A stretch of 64,000 bases of DNA from Promethearchaeota archaeon (GTDB lineage Archaea > Asgardarchaeota > Lokiarchaeia > Sigynarchaeales > SOKP01): positions 10,565 to 74,564 of the forward strand of contig JABXKC010000017.1 of the NCBI GenBank assembly GCA_013375495.1, in the 5' to 3' direction. Under the pieces are notes generated by a model. The model did not search any database and was not told where the DNA came from. It saw nothing but the letters and a program-made list of their open reading frames with translations. This document shows positions 36,217 through 44,762 of the stretch, piece by piece. How positions within the stretch are numbered: position 1 is the stretch's first letter; each line of letters opens with the position of its first letter. Made by a program: the position numbers and the translations under genes.

Positions 36217-37710
36217 CTAATATTGAGGAAACCTTACATTCTCATCTTTTTTCTTTTCGATATGCTTAGTACATTTATTTCTTTTTGATTTTGCTATCCT
36301 TTCGAGGAGTGGTAATCCTGGTTTAACGTCAGCTAGCGCTTTTGATTCAATTAAATCGTTTTCAATCAGTTTGCTATAGAGTTCCTTTCCGGTTTCGTTT
36401 CTTATAAGAACTGTATTCCACCCTGAGGGAGATCCTATAGAACCAATTGAAATATCGGCAGATTCGGAAGTTAAATCAAAACAAACCTCACAATCTTCTC
36501 GAGCTAAATGTCCAATTTCTTTAATTGGAACCGTTAATTCTTCACCAGAATTAGTATACACAAAGAACTTTCCTTTATTAATATCAGTCTTTTTTACATC
36601 TTTTACATTTACTTTTAGAATCTCGCAAATTTTTATGAGAGATTCGTAGGAGAAAGACTCCATACAAAAGATACCAATGCGATATTTAATTTGGTTTAGT
36701 GAAGGAATACGGATGTTGTAAACTGCTGATTTGAGCAACGCTTGCATCATACACGGAACTCCAACAACAGCTAAATTTGATATGTTTTTATTAAGTTCGC
36801 TTAAAACTTTTAAACTGGGGTTATTTACATATTTAGTCCCTGTAGTTAATAGAATATCCTCTTTGCTCCGAAGTATTATTGGTTCCGGTCTCCAAGGAGT
36901 ATTGCTCATTTTTGCTCCTAAAGCTAAATCAATGGTTTTAGAGTCGAAGAGATAGTGTAAGCAGGTGCTGGTGATTCCTCCATCTTGGCAAACCTTAGCA
37001 ATGTCTTTTAATTTGGTTCGTGCAGAATAGGCTTCTAAGTAATGGCCAACTTGAGAATAATTCTTAATTTCTGAAGATTTATCTTGAGTCATGTTTAAAA
37101 CGCTAACAGGTAGATAACTACGAGGACATACAAAAAAGCAAAGACCGCACCTAATACACTTGTCCTCGTCAATTTTACCAAAACCGTTATAGACGTCTAA
37201 ACAGTTAACAGGACAAATACCAACACACAATCCACATCCGGAGCAATTTTGAGTTTCAAATATAGTTTTAACGGGTTCATAAACTGATTTTACCCTTGAT
37301 GGATCGACATCGTACGTCTCAATATTGAAATCTTTAAAAGAAGTTGATTCAGGAGTGTTTTCATCTCCTTCAAAAGTATCGTAGATTTTATTTACTTCGA
37401 TAAGGTTCTCGTTTCTTAATAACTCTAACAAACTTAAAGTCTTTCTCACTTCAATAAAGTTTTCCTCTGAAAATTTCTTAATTGCTTTAAAATTATTAGA
37501 ACCAGGATTAGATAAATAATTGAAAAACTTATATTTCAAAAGTTCTTCGTCGAACATCTTGAACAATATTTCTTCGTATTGTTCCTCGTTGTAGATACCA
37601 GAATCTAAAATTTCTTTCTTAGCATCAATTAATACGCGAATCCGATACGAATCTAAAGTAACGGCTATATCTTTTAAGCCTTTCTTTGAAATTTTAAGCT
37701 TGGAACTCAT
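36217..37710 (-). CDS. FrhB/FdhB-like F420-dependent oxidoreductase subunit with 2x[4Fe-4S]
   Basis: About 497 aa (ATG 37710; a GTG four codons earlier is possible). An N-terminal helical part of about 110 residues is followed by two ferredoxin clusters (CSGCGLCVGICP and CIRCGLCFFVCP) and then an FrhB domain, seen in KVCQDGGITSTCLHYLF, GTKYVNNPSLKVL, VVGVPCMMQALLKS and REDCEVCFDLTSESADIS. FrhB subunits bind FAD and reduce or oxidise coenzyme F420. Immediate downstream neighbour of mvhD and hdrA, so probably the F420 arm of a Hdr-type complex. CofC for F420 synthesis is encoded nearby. Confidence 0.88.
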   Translation of the reverse strand: MSSKLKISKKGLKDIAVTLDSYRIRVLIDAKKEILDSGIYNEEQYEEILFKMFDEELLKYKFFNYLSNPGSNNFKAIKKFSEENFIEVRKTLSLLELLRNENLIEVNKIYDTFEGDENTPESTSFKDFNIETYDVDPSRVKSVYEPVKTIFETQNCSGCGLCVGICPVNCLDVYNGFGKIDEDKCIRCGLCFFVCPRSYLPVSVLNMTQDKSSEIKNYSQVGHYLEAYSARTKLKDIAKVCQDGGITSTCLHYLFDSKTIDLALGAKMSNTPWRPEPIILRSKEDILLTTGTKYVNNPSLKVLSELNKNISNLAVVGVPCMMQALLKSAVYNIRIPSLNQIKYRIGIFCMESFSYESLIKICEILKVNVKDVKKTDINKGKFFVYTNSGEELTVPIKEIGHLAREDCEVCFDLTSESADISIGSIGSPSGWNTVLIRNETGKELYSKLIENDLIESKALADVKPGLPLLERIAKSKRNKCTKHIEKKKDENVRFPQY

Positions 37711-37745
37711 TTTTTTTAACACAATGTTGTTTTATTAATATATCT

Positions 37746-37824
37746 TTAACTCCGAAAACTCATGCTGTGAGTTAGTTACCTCCTAACTAAACTTTTTTAG
37801 AAGGATCATCCTACTTCGGATTAA
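37746..37824 (-). ncRNA. candidate SECIS element in the mvhD 3' UTR
   Basis: The 118-nt gap between mvhD and the FrhB gene holds a strong fold on the minus strand. UUAA-UCCGAA (37824-37815) pairs with UUCGGA-(G)-UUAA (37756-37746), closing a 57-nt interior with hairpins AGGA-UGA-UCCU, UUAGUU-AGGAGGU-AACUAA and CUCA-CAGCA-UGAG. Archaeal SECIS elements sit in the 3' UTR of selenoprotein mRNAs, and two genes with UGA-Sec codons precede this one. The octamer CCGAAGUA also occurs in the hdrA leader (40308-40315). The fold is seen; the SECIS role is inferred. Confidence 0.5.
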
Positions 37825-37828
37825 TTTT

Positions 37829-38239
37829 TTATTTTGGTAGAGGAGGAAGAAGTCCTACTTTATGAGTAATATCTTCTACTGATTTAATGAATTTTTCAAC
37901 TTCAGCTGCTGAGCAGAAATATTGTTGAATTCGCTCTTCTGCAAGACCTAAGTGTGTGAACAATCTCTTTAAAAACTTAACATGCTCGTAAGTATTCATA
38001 TTCCCGTTCCCAAATTCACATTCACCTTCTTTTCAAGAGACAATAGCTACTCCATCAGCGCCATTTAGAAAACTCGCCATTATTAAATGGATACCTATTC
38101 TTCCTGTGCATTTTACCCTTATTAAGTGGAAATTAGTAGAGTACGATTTTCTCGTAGTGCCCGTTAGATCTGCTGCAGAATATCCTCACTTTTCACATCC
38201 AAAAGCTATAATTTTTCGCTCTTTTATATTTTCTGTCAT
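37829..38239 (-). CDS. mvhD: MvhD/VhuD-type [2Fe-2S] electron-transfer subunit with two selenocysteines
   Basis: 136 aa, read through two in-frame UGA codons (38186-38188 as residue 18, 38033-38035 as residue 69). MvhD links hydrogenase or formate dehydrogenase to HdrA through a [2Fe-2S] cluster. The family pattern C-x2-C...C...C-x4-C reads here C15-x2-U18, C44 and U69-x4-C74: AFGCEKUGYSAADLTGTTR and GADGVAIVSUKEGECEFGNG. Both UGAs fall on cluster cysteines. The frame is clean from ATG to TAA. It is 21 nt after hdrA. No hydrogenase gene (MvhA/G) is in the window; the FrhB-like protein may replace it. Confidence 0.85.
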
Positions 38240-38260
38240 GTTGTATCTTCTCTAATCTTT

Positions 38261-40261
38261 CTAATTTTCGATTTTAGTAGGTTTTTTTGGTATCTTTTCG
38301 ATTTCAACTTTTCCGATTCCTTTGATTTCAGCCTCAAATTGACTATCTCGATAATATTTTAGATCTATTGCTCGTGCTGGACATGAAGAAATGCATACTC
38401 CACATCCTTTACATTTTAACTCGTCCACTATTGCAATTTCGTTTTTATCAACGCTTATTGCTCCATATTCGCATAACTTTTCGCATCTATAGCACCCTAA
38501 ACATAAGGTTTCATCGACTTCAGCGATAATTAATTCTTGCGTAATGGTTTTATGTGAGAGTAACGCAGAAGCTTTACTTGCAGCTGCTAGGGCCGTAGAA
38601 ACGGAATAGGGGATGTTTTTTGGTCCTGTAGCGCTTCCACAGATGTAAATACCCATGTTTTTGGTTTCTTGAGGTTTTAAACAACCATGAATTTCGGTTA
38701 AAAAGCCGTTAGGTCCTTTACCTAAACCCAATACTTCGATTGCTTCGATAGTTCCTTTAGAAGGATTCATTCCAGTAGATAAAACTACCATATCTGCCCT
38801 AATCTTAATTAGTTCACCAGTTAGAGAAGAATATGCTCGAACCATTAAGTTATGATCCGCATCTTCATTAATTTCACCTACTTTCCCCCGAATCATTCTC
38901 ACATCAGCTTCTCTTATTTTTCTATAATATTCCTCGTTGCCTTTATCAGTTGTTCTAATGTCAATATAAAATATGATGACATCCATTTCAGGATATTCTT
39001 GTTTCAATAATTGGGCGTTTTTGAGAGCGACACTACAACACACCATGGAACAATAGGGGTTGGCTTTTAAAGACCTAGAACCAACGCATTGGATCATTAC
39101 GACAGTCTTTGGCGTTTTTCCGTCAGACATTCTATATAAATGCCCTCCAGTTGGTCCTATTGGGCTTAACAAGCTTTCTAATTCAATCTGAGTAATAACA
39201 TTTGGATAAATTCCGTAATTGTATTCATTGGTCTCGATTATTGGATATTCATCATAACCCGTAGCAACAATCACGGCGCCCACTTTAACTTCAACGATTT
39301 CAGCTTCTTGTTCAAAATCGATAGCTTCTGCGGGACATTCGCGTTCTCAATTTTTGCAATCAATACAGACGCTTTTATCCATAACAGCGTATTTAGGAAC
39401 TGCTTGGGGAAATGGAATATAAATCGCATTTCTTTCGCCAATTCCGCCATAAAATTCATTAGGAACTTTTATCGGACACTTCGTAGTACACAAGCCACAC
39501 CCGGTACAATTGCTCTCGTTAACATACCGTGGATTTTTACGGATCTTAACATTATAATCCCCAGTAATACCACTAAACTCAATAATATCGCTGTAAGTAA
39601 ATAATTTTATATTAGGATGTTTTGAAGCGTTTACCATTATAGGGGCGAGAACTCATATGCCACAATCGTCGGTAGGATAGATTCGATCTAATTGGGCCAT
39701 CTTTCCTCCAATCGTAGCTTCTTTTTCAACCAAATATACTTGTATTCCGTGATCTGCTAAGTCTAATGCCGCGTTCATCCCGGCAATTCCCGCACCAATA
39801 ACTAATGCGGCTCTTTCTACGGGAATTTCTTTGTAAGGAACGTTTTCTAATTCCCTTGCTCTATTTATTCCGGCTCGAACTAAGCGTTTTGCTTTTTCTG
39901 TTGCATTATCTTTATCTCCTTGATGAACAAAAGAGCAGTGTTCTCTTAGATTTACCATTTCGAAATAATACGGGCTTAAACCTGCTTCCACTAAAACGGC
40001 ACGATAAGTTGGTTCATGTATTTTAGGCGTACAAGCTGCAACAACAATTCTATTTAAACTTAATTCTAAGATGTCGTTTTTAATAATTTGTTGCCCAGGA
40101 TCGCTACAGGTAAAATTGTTTGTTCTTGCTATAACAACATTGGGTAACGGTTCAGCAAAATCTTTAACGGCATCGCAATCAAGGTGAGCACCAATATTAA
40201 CTCCTCATCTACACACATATACTCCTATTCTTATTTTATCAATGGTCTGCTTTTCAGACAA
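38261..40261 (-). CDS. hdrA: Heterodisulfide reductase subunit A with three selenocysteines
   Basis: 666 aa, read through UGA codons at residues 19 (40205-40207), 203 (39653-39655) and 305 (39347-39349). HdrA is the FAD protein of flavin-based electron bifurcation. Order: N-terminal domain with VCRUGVNIGAHLDC, FAD motif VIGAGIAGMNAALDL (about 154-168), DDCGIUVLAPIMV, ferredoxin CTGCGLCTTKCP (252-263), CIDCKNUERECP (299-310), thioredoxin-reductase-like FAD domain and two C-terminal [4Fe-4S] clusters from residue 587. Each UGA replaces a cysteine of the family. The TTG start at 40261 follows AAAGGTGA by 5 nt. No stop other than UGA interrupts the frame. Confidence 0.92.
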
Positions 40262-40477
40262 TTAATTCACCTTTAGTTAAAACATCACCATAATAATAAT
40301 TTGCTTTTACTTCGGTATAATATTTTAATAAAACCCTTTTGTGTTTGGAAATTATGGAAATAATTTATTTTTTCTGGTTAATTTCAACCTTATTAAAATT
40401 TGTTACCGATTTAGTCCAATTTTTTTATTGAAAATTAGTTAGTAAAATTTCTTACATTATATCTCATTAACTTTTTT

Positions 40478-40687
40478 ATGGTAAATTCATTATATGTTAG
40501 TATGGTGGAGCAAGAAGAAAATAAAAAGGAAGAGTTCGCCAGAGAATTTATGACCGAAGAAGGTTTGAAAGGGAAAGCAAAGCGAATAAAAATCATGAAT
40601 ATTATCGATAAAGTAGGATACAATAAAGATAAAATTAAGGTTGCCTATTTGCGGTCAACTATATCTGAAAGAATTCATCATGAATAA
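40478..40687 (+). CDS. small charged protein
   Basis: 69 aa (61 if the ATG at 40502 is used). Very polar, Lys/Glu-rich: VEQEENKKEEFAREFM then GLKGKAKRIKIMNIIDKVGYN. No motif, signal or TM. It is divergent from hdrA, sharing a 216-nt promoter region. Family unknown; coding likelihood moderate. Confidence 0.45.
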   Translation: MVNSLYVSMVEQEENKKEEFAREFMTEEGLKGKAKRIKIMNIIDKVGYNKDKIKVAYLRSTISERIHHE

Positions 40688-40788
40688 CTCATTTGTTTTT
40701 TAACAAATTCTAATTATTTTCATAAATTAATTTAATGATTGTTTATAATAGAAATTAGAAATTTTATATTTTATATAGAGAGTAAATC

Positions 40789-42072
40789 TTGCGAGACATC
40801 GAAGAATTTAGAAATAACCTAGAAAAAATCATTGAAACGGAAAAAAAAAGGTTTAAGGATCCGAAGAACGCTCTAAAAGTTCTAGAATTTGATAAACTAT
40901 GGAGAGGTGTGTTGCAAGAGATTCAAGACTTAAGAATGAAGAGAAATGAAGTTTCCAGCCAGATTAACAAATACAAGAAATCAGGCGATGATAAAAAAGC
41001 TAATAATGCAATTATTCAATCAAAACAAATAAAGGAAAAAATTGATGATTTAGAAAAGAAAAAAGATGAATATATAGAGAAGCGAGAAAAATATAGATAT
41101 TCTATTGGGAATGATTTGCACGAATCGGTTCCGATTGGTGAGACAGAAGAGAGTAATAAAATTGAGAGGGAATTCGGTATAGCCCCTGAATTTGACTTTC
41201 AACCATTGTCTCATGTTAGTTTAATTCAAGATATTAATGGGGCTGATACTAAAAAGGCTTCAGAAGTAGTGGGGTCGAGGTTTTACTATTTAAAGGGAGA
41301 TATCGTTTTACTTAATTTAGCACTAATTAGATTTGCGTTAGACGAGCTGATTAGCAAGAATTATAATCCATTGTGGACTCCGTTCTTTATGAAACGCGAA
41401 GTTATGAAAGCAGCAGCAGAACTAGCAGATTTTGAAGAATCATTATATAAGATAGAAGACGAAGATATTTTTATGATCGCTACATCTGAACAAACTTTAG
41501 CAGCATATCATTATGACGAAATTTTAGATCCTAATTTGCTTCCATTAAAGTATGCAGGAGTATCAACATGTTTTAGAAGAGAAGCAGGCTCACACGGGAA
41601 AGACACATTAGGTATATTTAGAGTACACCAATTTGAAAAGGTAGAGCAATTTGTTTTTTGCAAACCTGAAAATTCGTGGATTATTTTTGAGGAGCTAATA
41701 TCAAATTCAGAAGAACTTTTTAGGGAATTAAAACTTCCTTACCGAATAGTAAATATCGCTTCAGGGGAATTAAATGATAATGCCGCAATGAAATACGATC
41801 TTGAAGCGTGGTTTCCCGCCTCGAATACTTATCGAGAATTAGTTTCGTGTAGTAATTGTTTGGATTATCAAGCACGGAAATTAAAAGTACGTATAGGCAA
41901 AGTAGGCTCCACTCAAAAAAAAGAAACCGCTCACACGCTAAATTGCACCGCGATTGCTACAGAACGGACGATTTGTTGTATTTTGGAAAATTACCAAAAT
42001 AAGGACGGTTCAGTTTCAGTACCAGAAGTCCTTCAAAAATATATGAATGGAAAAAAATTAATAAACTTATAA
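40789..42072 (+). CDS. serS: Seryl-tRNA synthetase
   Basis: 427 aa, the common (not methanogen-type) class II SerRS. The N-terminal helical tRNA-binding arm covers about residues 1-110 (coiled coil with IDDLEKKKDEYIEKREKY); the catalytic domain has motif 2 (STCFRREAGSHGKDTLGIF) and motif 3 (NCTAIATERTICCILENYQ). It charges tRNA-Ser, and in selenocysteine-using organisms also tRNA-Sec, the first step of Sec synthesis. The start is TTG, right after an in-frame stop and with GAGAG 6 nt upstream. Confidence 0.95.
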   Translation: MRDIEEFRNNLEKIIETEKKRFKDPKNALKVLEFDKLWRGVLQEIQDLRMKRNEVSSQINKYKKSGDDKKANNAIIQSKQIKEKIDDLEKKKDEYIEKREKYRYSIGNDLHESVPIGETEESNKIEREFGIAPEFDFQPLSHVSLIQDINGADTKKASEVVGSRFYYLKGDIVLLNLALIRFALDELISKNYNPLWTPFFMKREVMKAAAELADFEESLYKIEDEDIFMIATSEQTLAAYHYDEILDPNLLPLKYAGVSTCFRREAGSHGKDTLGIFRVHQFEKVEQFVFCKPENSWIIFEELISNSEELFRELKLPYRIVNIASGELNDNAAMKYDLEAWFPASNTYRELVSCSNCLDYQARKLKVRIGKVGSTQKKETAHTLNCTAIATERTICCILENYQNKDGSVSVPEVLQKYMNGKKLINL

Positions 42073-42090
42073 AATAAAATTTATCTAAAA

Positions 42091-43323
42091 ATGACTGAAA
42101 TTGTATTAGAAGAATTCGAAGATTTTTATAAAGAACAGCTTGATTCGCAATTTTATAAAGTAAAAAAGGCTGTTAAAAAACAAATCTCCGAAATTCGAGA
42201 AAGTTTACTCGAAATTAAAGTATGCACTGACCACTTTATAGAAGCGGGCGAGGGTAATATAGATGAAAAAGCTCTTAAATCTTTACATCTCTTTTCTGAC
42301 AGAATTAAGAAGGAAATTGATGAAATTGAAGTTCCAGAGGAAGATATTACTTATGACGCAATGCATAATTTGTTAAACTCCATAAAAAAACTCTTTACAA
42401 ACATTAACGATATAGCAAAAAAATCGCTTCCTAAATTCCAGAAACAAGTGCAAGCAGAAATTAAAGAGTTAAGTTACATAACGCGTAAATTAGGTAACAA
42501 ACAAAAGGTCATGGATGAATTTTTAAGAAAAAAATATACCGATCTAAAGGATGCTGAACATTTACTCAAAAAACTCCCTAAATTATTTACTTTAAAAGAA
42601 AATATTGAACACGCTAAAGCAGATTTAGATAATTTTCAAATGGAATTTGAGGAAAGGGAGAAAGAACAAAAAGAGTTAACACATGCCCTAACCACCATTG
42701 AAAAAAACGAATTGTTTAAAGAACTAGATAAAGCGGAAGAGAACTTAGCCCAGTTGAGAATGAAAATCAATAATCAATTTGGATTTAAAAAAGCGTTAAA
42801 AAAGCTAAAATTTGAATTAGAAAAAGATAAGATGCATATTCCGAATGTTAATATCTATTTTTTGAAAGACTTTTTAAAAAATCCCATTAACGCATTAGTA
42901 AATGAGAGCAGAGATTTACCTAAATTTTTGGCATTACTCGTCCAGTTAAGACATGTTTTAGAGGAGAATAGACTAAACCTTAAAACTGATGTAAGAGACA
43001 AAACTATTGAACAGATTAACGTAATTTTTGATGATAAATCAATCCAAGAAGATATTGATAATATAAAAAAACATCACAGTTTAATTAGCGAAATTAAGAA
43101 TAAGATTGACCAAGAAGGATTAGCTGTCCAGAGAGAAGATGTTAAAAACAAGATTTCCACTAATACTGTAAAATTAGAGCACTTAGAACACGATCTTGAT
43201 AGAAAAAACAAAGATTATCTACGATATTTATCCTCTCTAAAAAATGAGAGAGAGGAGATTCAAAATTCAATTAACAAAGTTATAAATCAAGAGGTAAAAA
43301 TAAATATAACTTTTAGTTTTTAA
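42091..43323 (+). CDS. long coiled-coil protein
   Basis: 410 aa, nearly all charged heptad-like helix (Lys, Glu, Leu, Ile), for example NFQMEFEEREKEQKELTHAL. No globular signature, signal or TM. It starts 18 nt after serS and may be co-transcribed. Extended coiled coils are common in Asgard genomes and can act in cytoskeletal or membrane scaffolds, but nothing here fixes a role. Confidence 0.65.
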   Translation: MTEIVLEEFEDFYKEQLDSQFYKVKKAVKKQISEIRESLLEIKVCTDHFIEAGEGNIDEKALKSLHLFSDRIKKEIDEIEVPEEDITYDAMHNLLNSIKKLFTNINDIAKKSLPKFQKQVQAEIKELSYITRKLGNKQKVMDEFLRKKYTDLKDAEHLLKKLPKLFTLKENIEHAKADLDNFQMEFEEREKEQKELTHALTTIEKNELFKELDKAEENLAQLRMKINNQFGFKKALKKLKFELEKDKMHIPNVNIYFLKDFLKNPINALVNESRDLPKFLALLVQLRHVLEENRLNLKTDVRDKTIEQINVIFDDKSIQEDIDNIKKHHSLISEIKNKIDQEGLAVQREDVKNKISTNTVKLEHLEHDLDRKNKDYLRYLSSLKNEREEIQNSINKVINQEVKINITFSF

Positions 43324-43330
43324 GTAAACC

Positions 43331-44059
43331 TCATTTATTTTTGCTAATTTTAAAATCGCGGTTATTCTTTAGATTTCTTTTTTGCAATGCTAATTTTAAA
43401 TTATCCTTTAGAAATTTAAACGTCTCAGTGTGGTTGAGATTAAATAATTTAAGGTACTCGAATCCTAATAATAAATCTTGCTTAATATCGATATCAAAAC
43501 CTGCTCTGAAAGAATCATAAACAGAGTATTTTAAGTTCCTTTCCTGAGCATCCGCAATTAATGCTACAAATGAAGGAATATTTGGATTAGAAAAATGTGT
43601 AGGTAAAATATCAGGGGGACTTCTTCCAAATATAGAAATACCTGCTGAATGAATAGCTGGACAAACAACTAGTTGATTTAATTCCATCAAACTACCTATA
43701 TCTTTTAAATTTTTTTCAGATATTAGGATGACATCTAAGAATGTAAAAACCGCACTAAGAGCGTTAAACTCATTTATAGCTATGTTGTTGAGATCGTTTA
43801 TTACTTCATCAAACGATTTTCGAGGTTTGGTGAGTTTTTCTTTTATCCCAATTAATCCGTAACCTTCTGCTAATTCTAAAATCTCGTTATTATGGCAATA
43901 TACAATTTTCTGATTAAAGCAATCAACATTTACAACTTTGCTTGCTAAGTCCTTGAACATTGCTATGGTTAAATCTTTGAGTAATTCCTTTGGAAAGCAA
44001 TCTTTAAGACGAGATTTTGTTCTTGATAAAGGAGCGATAGGAATTAAAAGAATACTCAT
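43331..44059 (-). CDS. cofC: 2-phospho-L-lactate guanylyltransferase (CofC-like)
   Basis: 242 aa nucleotidyltransferase fold. The start ILLIPIAPLSRTKSRLKDCF matches the CofC pattern (P..P...AKSRL), VFTFLDVILISEKNL the metal-binding Asp loop, and VYDSFRAGFDIDIKQDLL the C-terminal Asp motif. CofC activates phospholactate (or phosphoenolpyruvate) with a nucleotide in coenzyme F420 synthesis. Fits the FrhB-like subunit encoded nearby. The N-terminal lysine of the family motif (LK...) is Ser here. Confidence 0.8.
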   Translation of the reverse strand: MSILLIPIAPLSRTKSRLKDCFPKELLKDLTIAMFKDLASKVVNVDCFNQKIVYCHNNEILELAEGYGLIGIKEKLTKPRKSFDEVINDLNNIAINEFNALSAVFTFLDVILISEKNLKDIGSLMELNQLVVCPAIHSAGISIFGRSPPDILPTHFSNPNIPSFVALIADAQERNLKYSVYDSFRAGFDIDIKQDLLLGFEYLKLFNLNHTETFKFLKDNLKLALQKRNLKNNRDFKISKNK

Positions 44060-44115
44060 AATGAAATTTAGGCAAAAATAGAATATAAAATATAGTAAAA
44101 TTAAGGTTTTTTTCC

Positions 44116-44673
44116 TTACTTTATATTATTTAAAATTTGAATAGATAAACTTTCAAAAGCAATGTCTACATTTTCATTAAGCTTTGCAGAAGTTTCGAAG
44201 TATTGAACTCCCAATCTTTTTACTTCAGAATCGATCAACGATTTATCTACTTTCCTTTCTAAGTCAGATTTGTTTCCAACAAGGATATACGGAACATCTC
44301 CGCTCAATTCTTTCAACTTAGTTAGCCAAAAGTTAATATCCTGGAACGATGATAAATCATTTAAGTTGAAAACTATAACAGCCCCTACTGCTTGGACGAA
44401 ATAATATTCTGTGCTGATTAATTTGTCTGGCTGTCCACCGATATCCCAAAAGTATAATTTAAATCCTTTTTCTTTAATATCATTTTTCAATTCAGGTTTT
44501 TCTAATTGAATTTTGTCAACGATATTACCTAATTCGATCTCTTTAATAAGGAAATTTGCACCTAACGTTGGAATCGCCTCCTCGCTAAAATTACCATCTA
44601 CATATCGAGCCAGTAGACTTGTTTTTCCTACATTGGTATTACCACAGAGTATTACTTTCCCCCGGTACGAAAT
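44116..44673 (-). CDS. Ras-like small GTPase, apparent AUU start
   Basis: 185 aa. G1 is GNTNVGKTS (residues 11-19), the Thr of G2 in AIPTLGANF, G3 WDIGGQ, G4 NKSD and G5 ETSAK. Overall Rab/Arf/Ras-like as in the Asgard small-GTPase expansions; Gly-Gly in WDIGGQ resembles Arf/Rag types. There is no CAAX box, so no C-terminal prenylation signal. The first ATG in frame (44490) lies after the P-loop. The frame upstream reaches a TAA at 44680-44682 without ATG/GTG/TTG; ATT at 44671-44673 is the best start, 7 nt behind AGGAGGTTA. Protein begins (M)SYRGKVILCGN, normal for the family. Confidence 0.88.
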   Translation of the reverse strand: MSYRGKVILCGNTNVGKTSLLARYVDGNFSEEAIPTLGANFLIKEIELGNIVDKIQLEKPELKNDIKEKGFKLYFWDIGGQPDKLISTEYYFVQAVGAVIVFNLNDLSSFQDINFWLTKLKELSGDVPYILVGNKSDLERKVDKSLIDSEVKRLGVQYFETSAKLNENVDIAFESLSIQILNNIK

Positions 44674-44680
44674 AGTTGTT

Positions 44681-44691
44681 TAACCTCCTCC
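44681..44691 (-). promoter_or_regulatory. Shine-Dalgarno sequence of the small GTPase gene
   Basis: GGAGGAGGTTA on the minus strand, very close to the 16S complement. It lies inside a five-codon ATG-initiated mini-ORF ending at TAA (44694-44680 region) in the same frame as the GTPase. The distance to the ATT at 44673 is 7 nt, supporting initiation there. Confidence 0.6.
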
Positions 44692-44762
44692 TATCATTTT
44701 ACTAATATAATGCAACTTAATTTTTATTTTATGACATTCGATTTTTTTTTGTTTTCATTTAT

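Noticed and set aside
38261..40261. hdrA and mvhD as pseudogenes broken by stop codons
   Set aside because: All five interruptions are UGA, all sit at conserved cysteine positions, and the frames are otherwise intact with normal length and motifs. Random decay would give TAA/TAG and frameshifts too.
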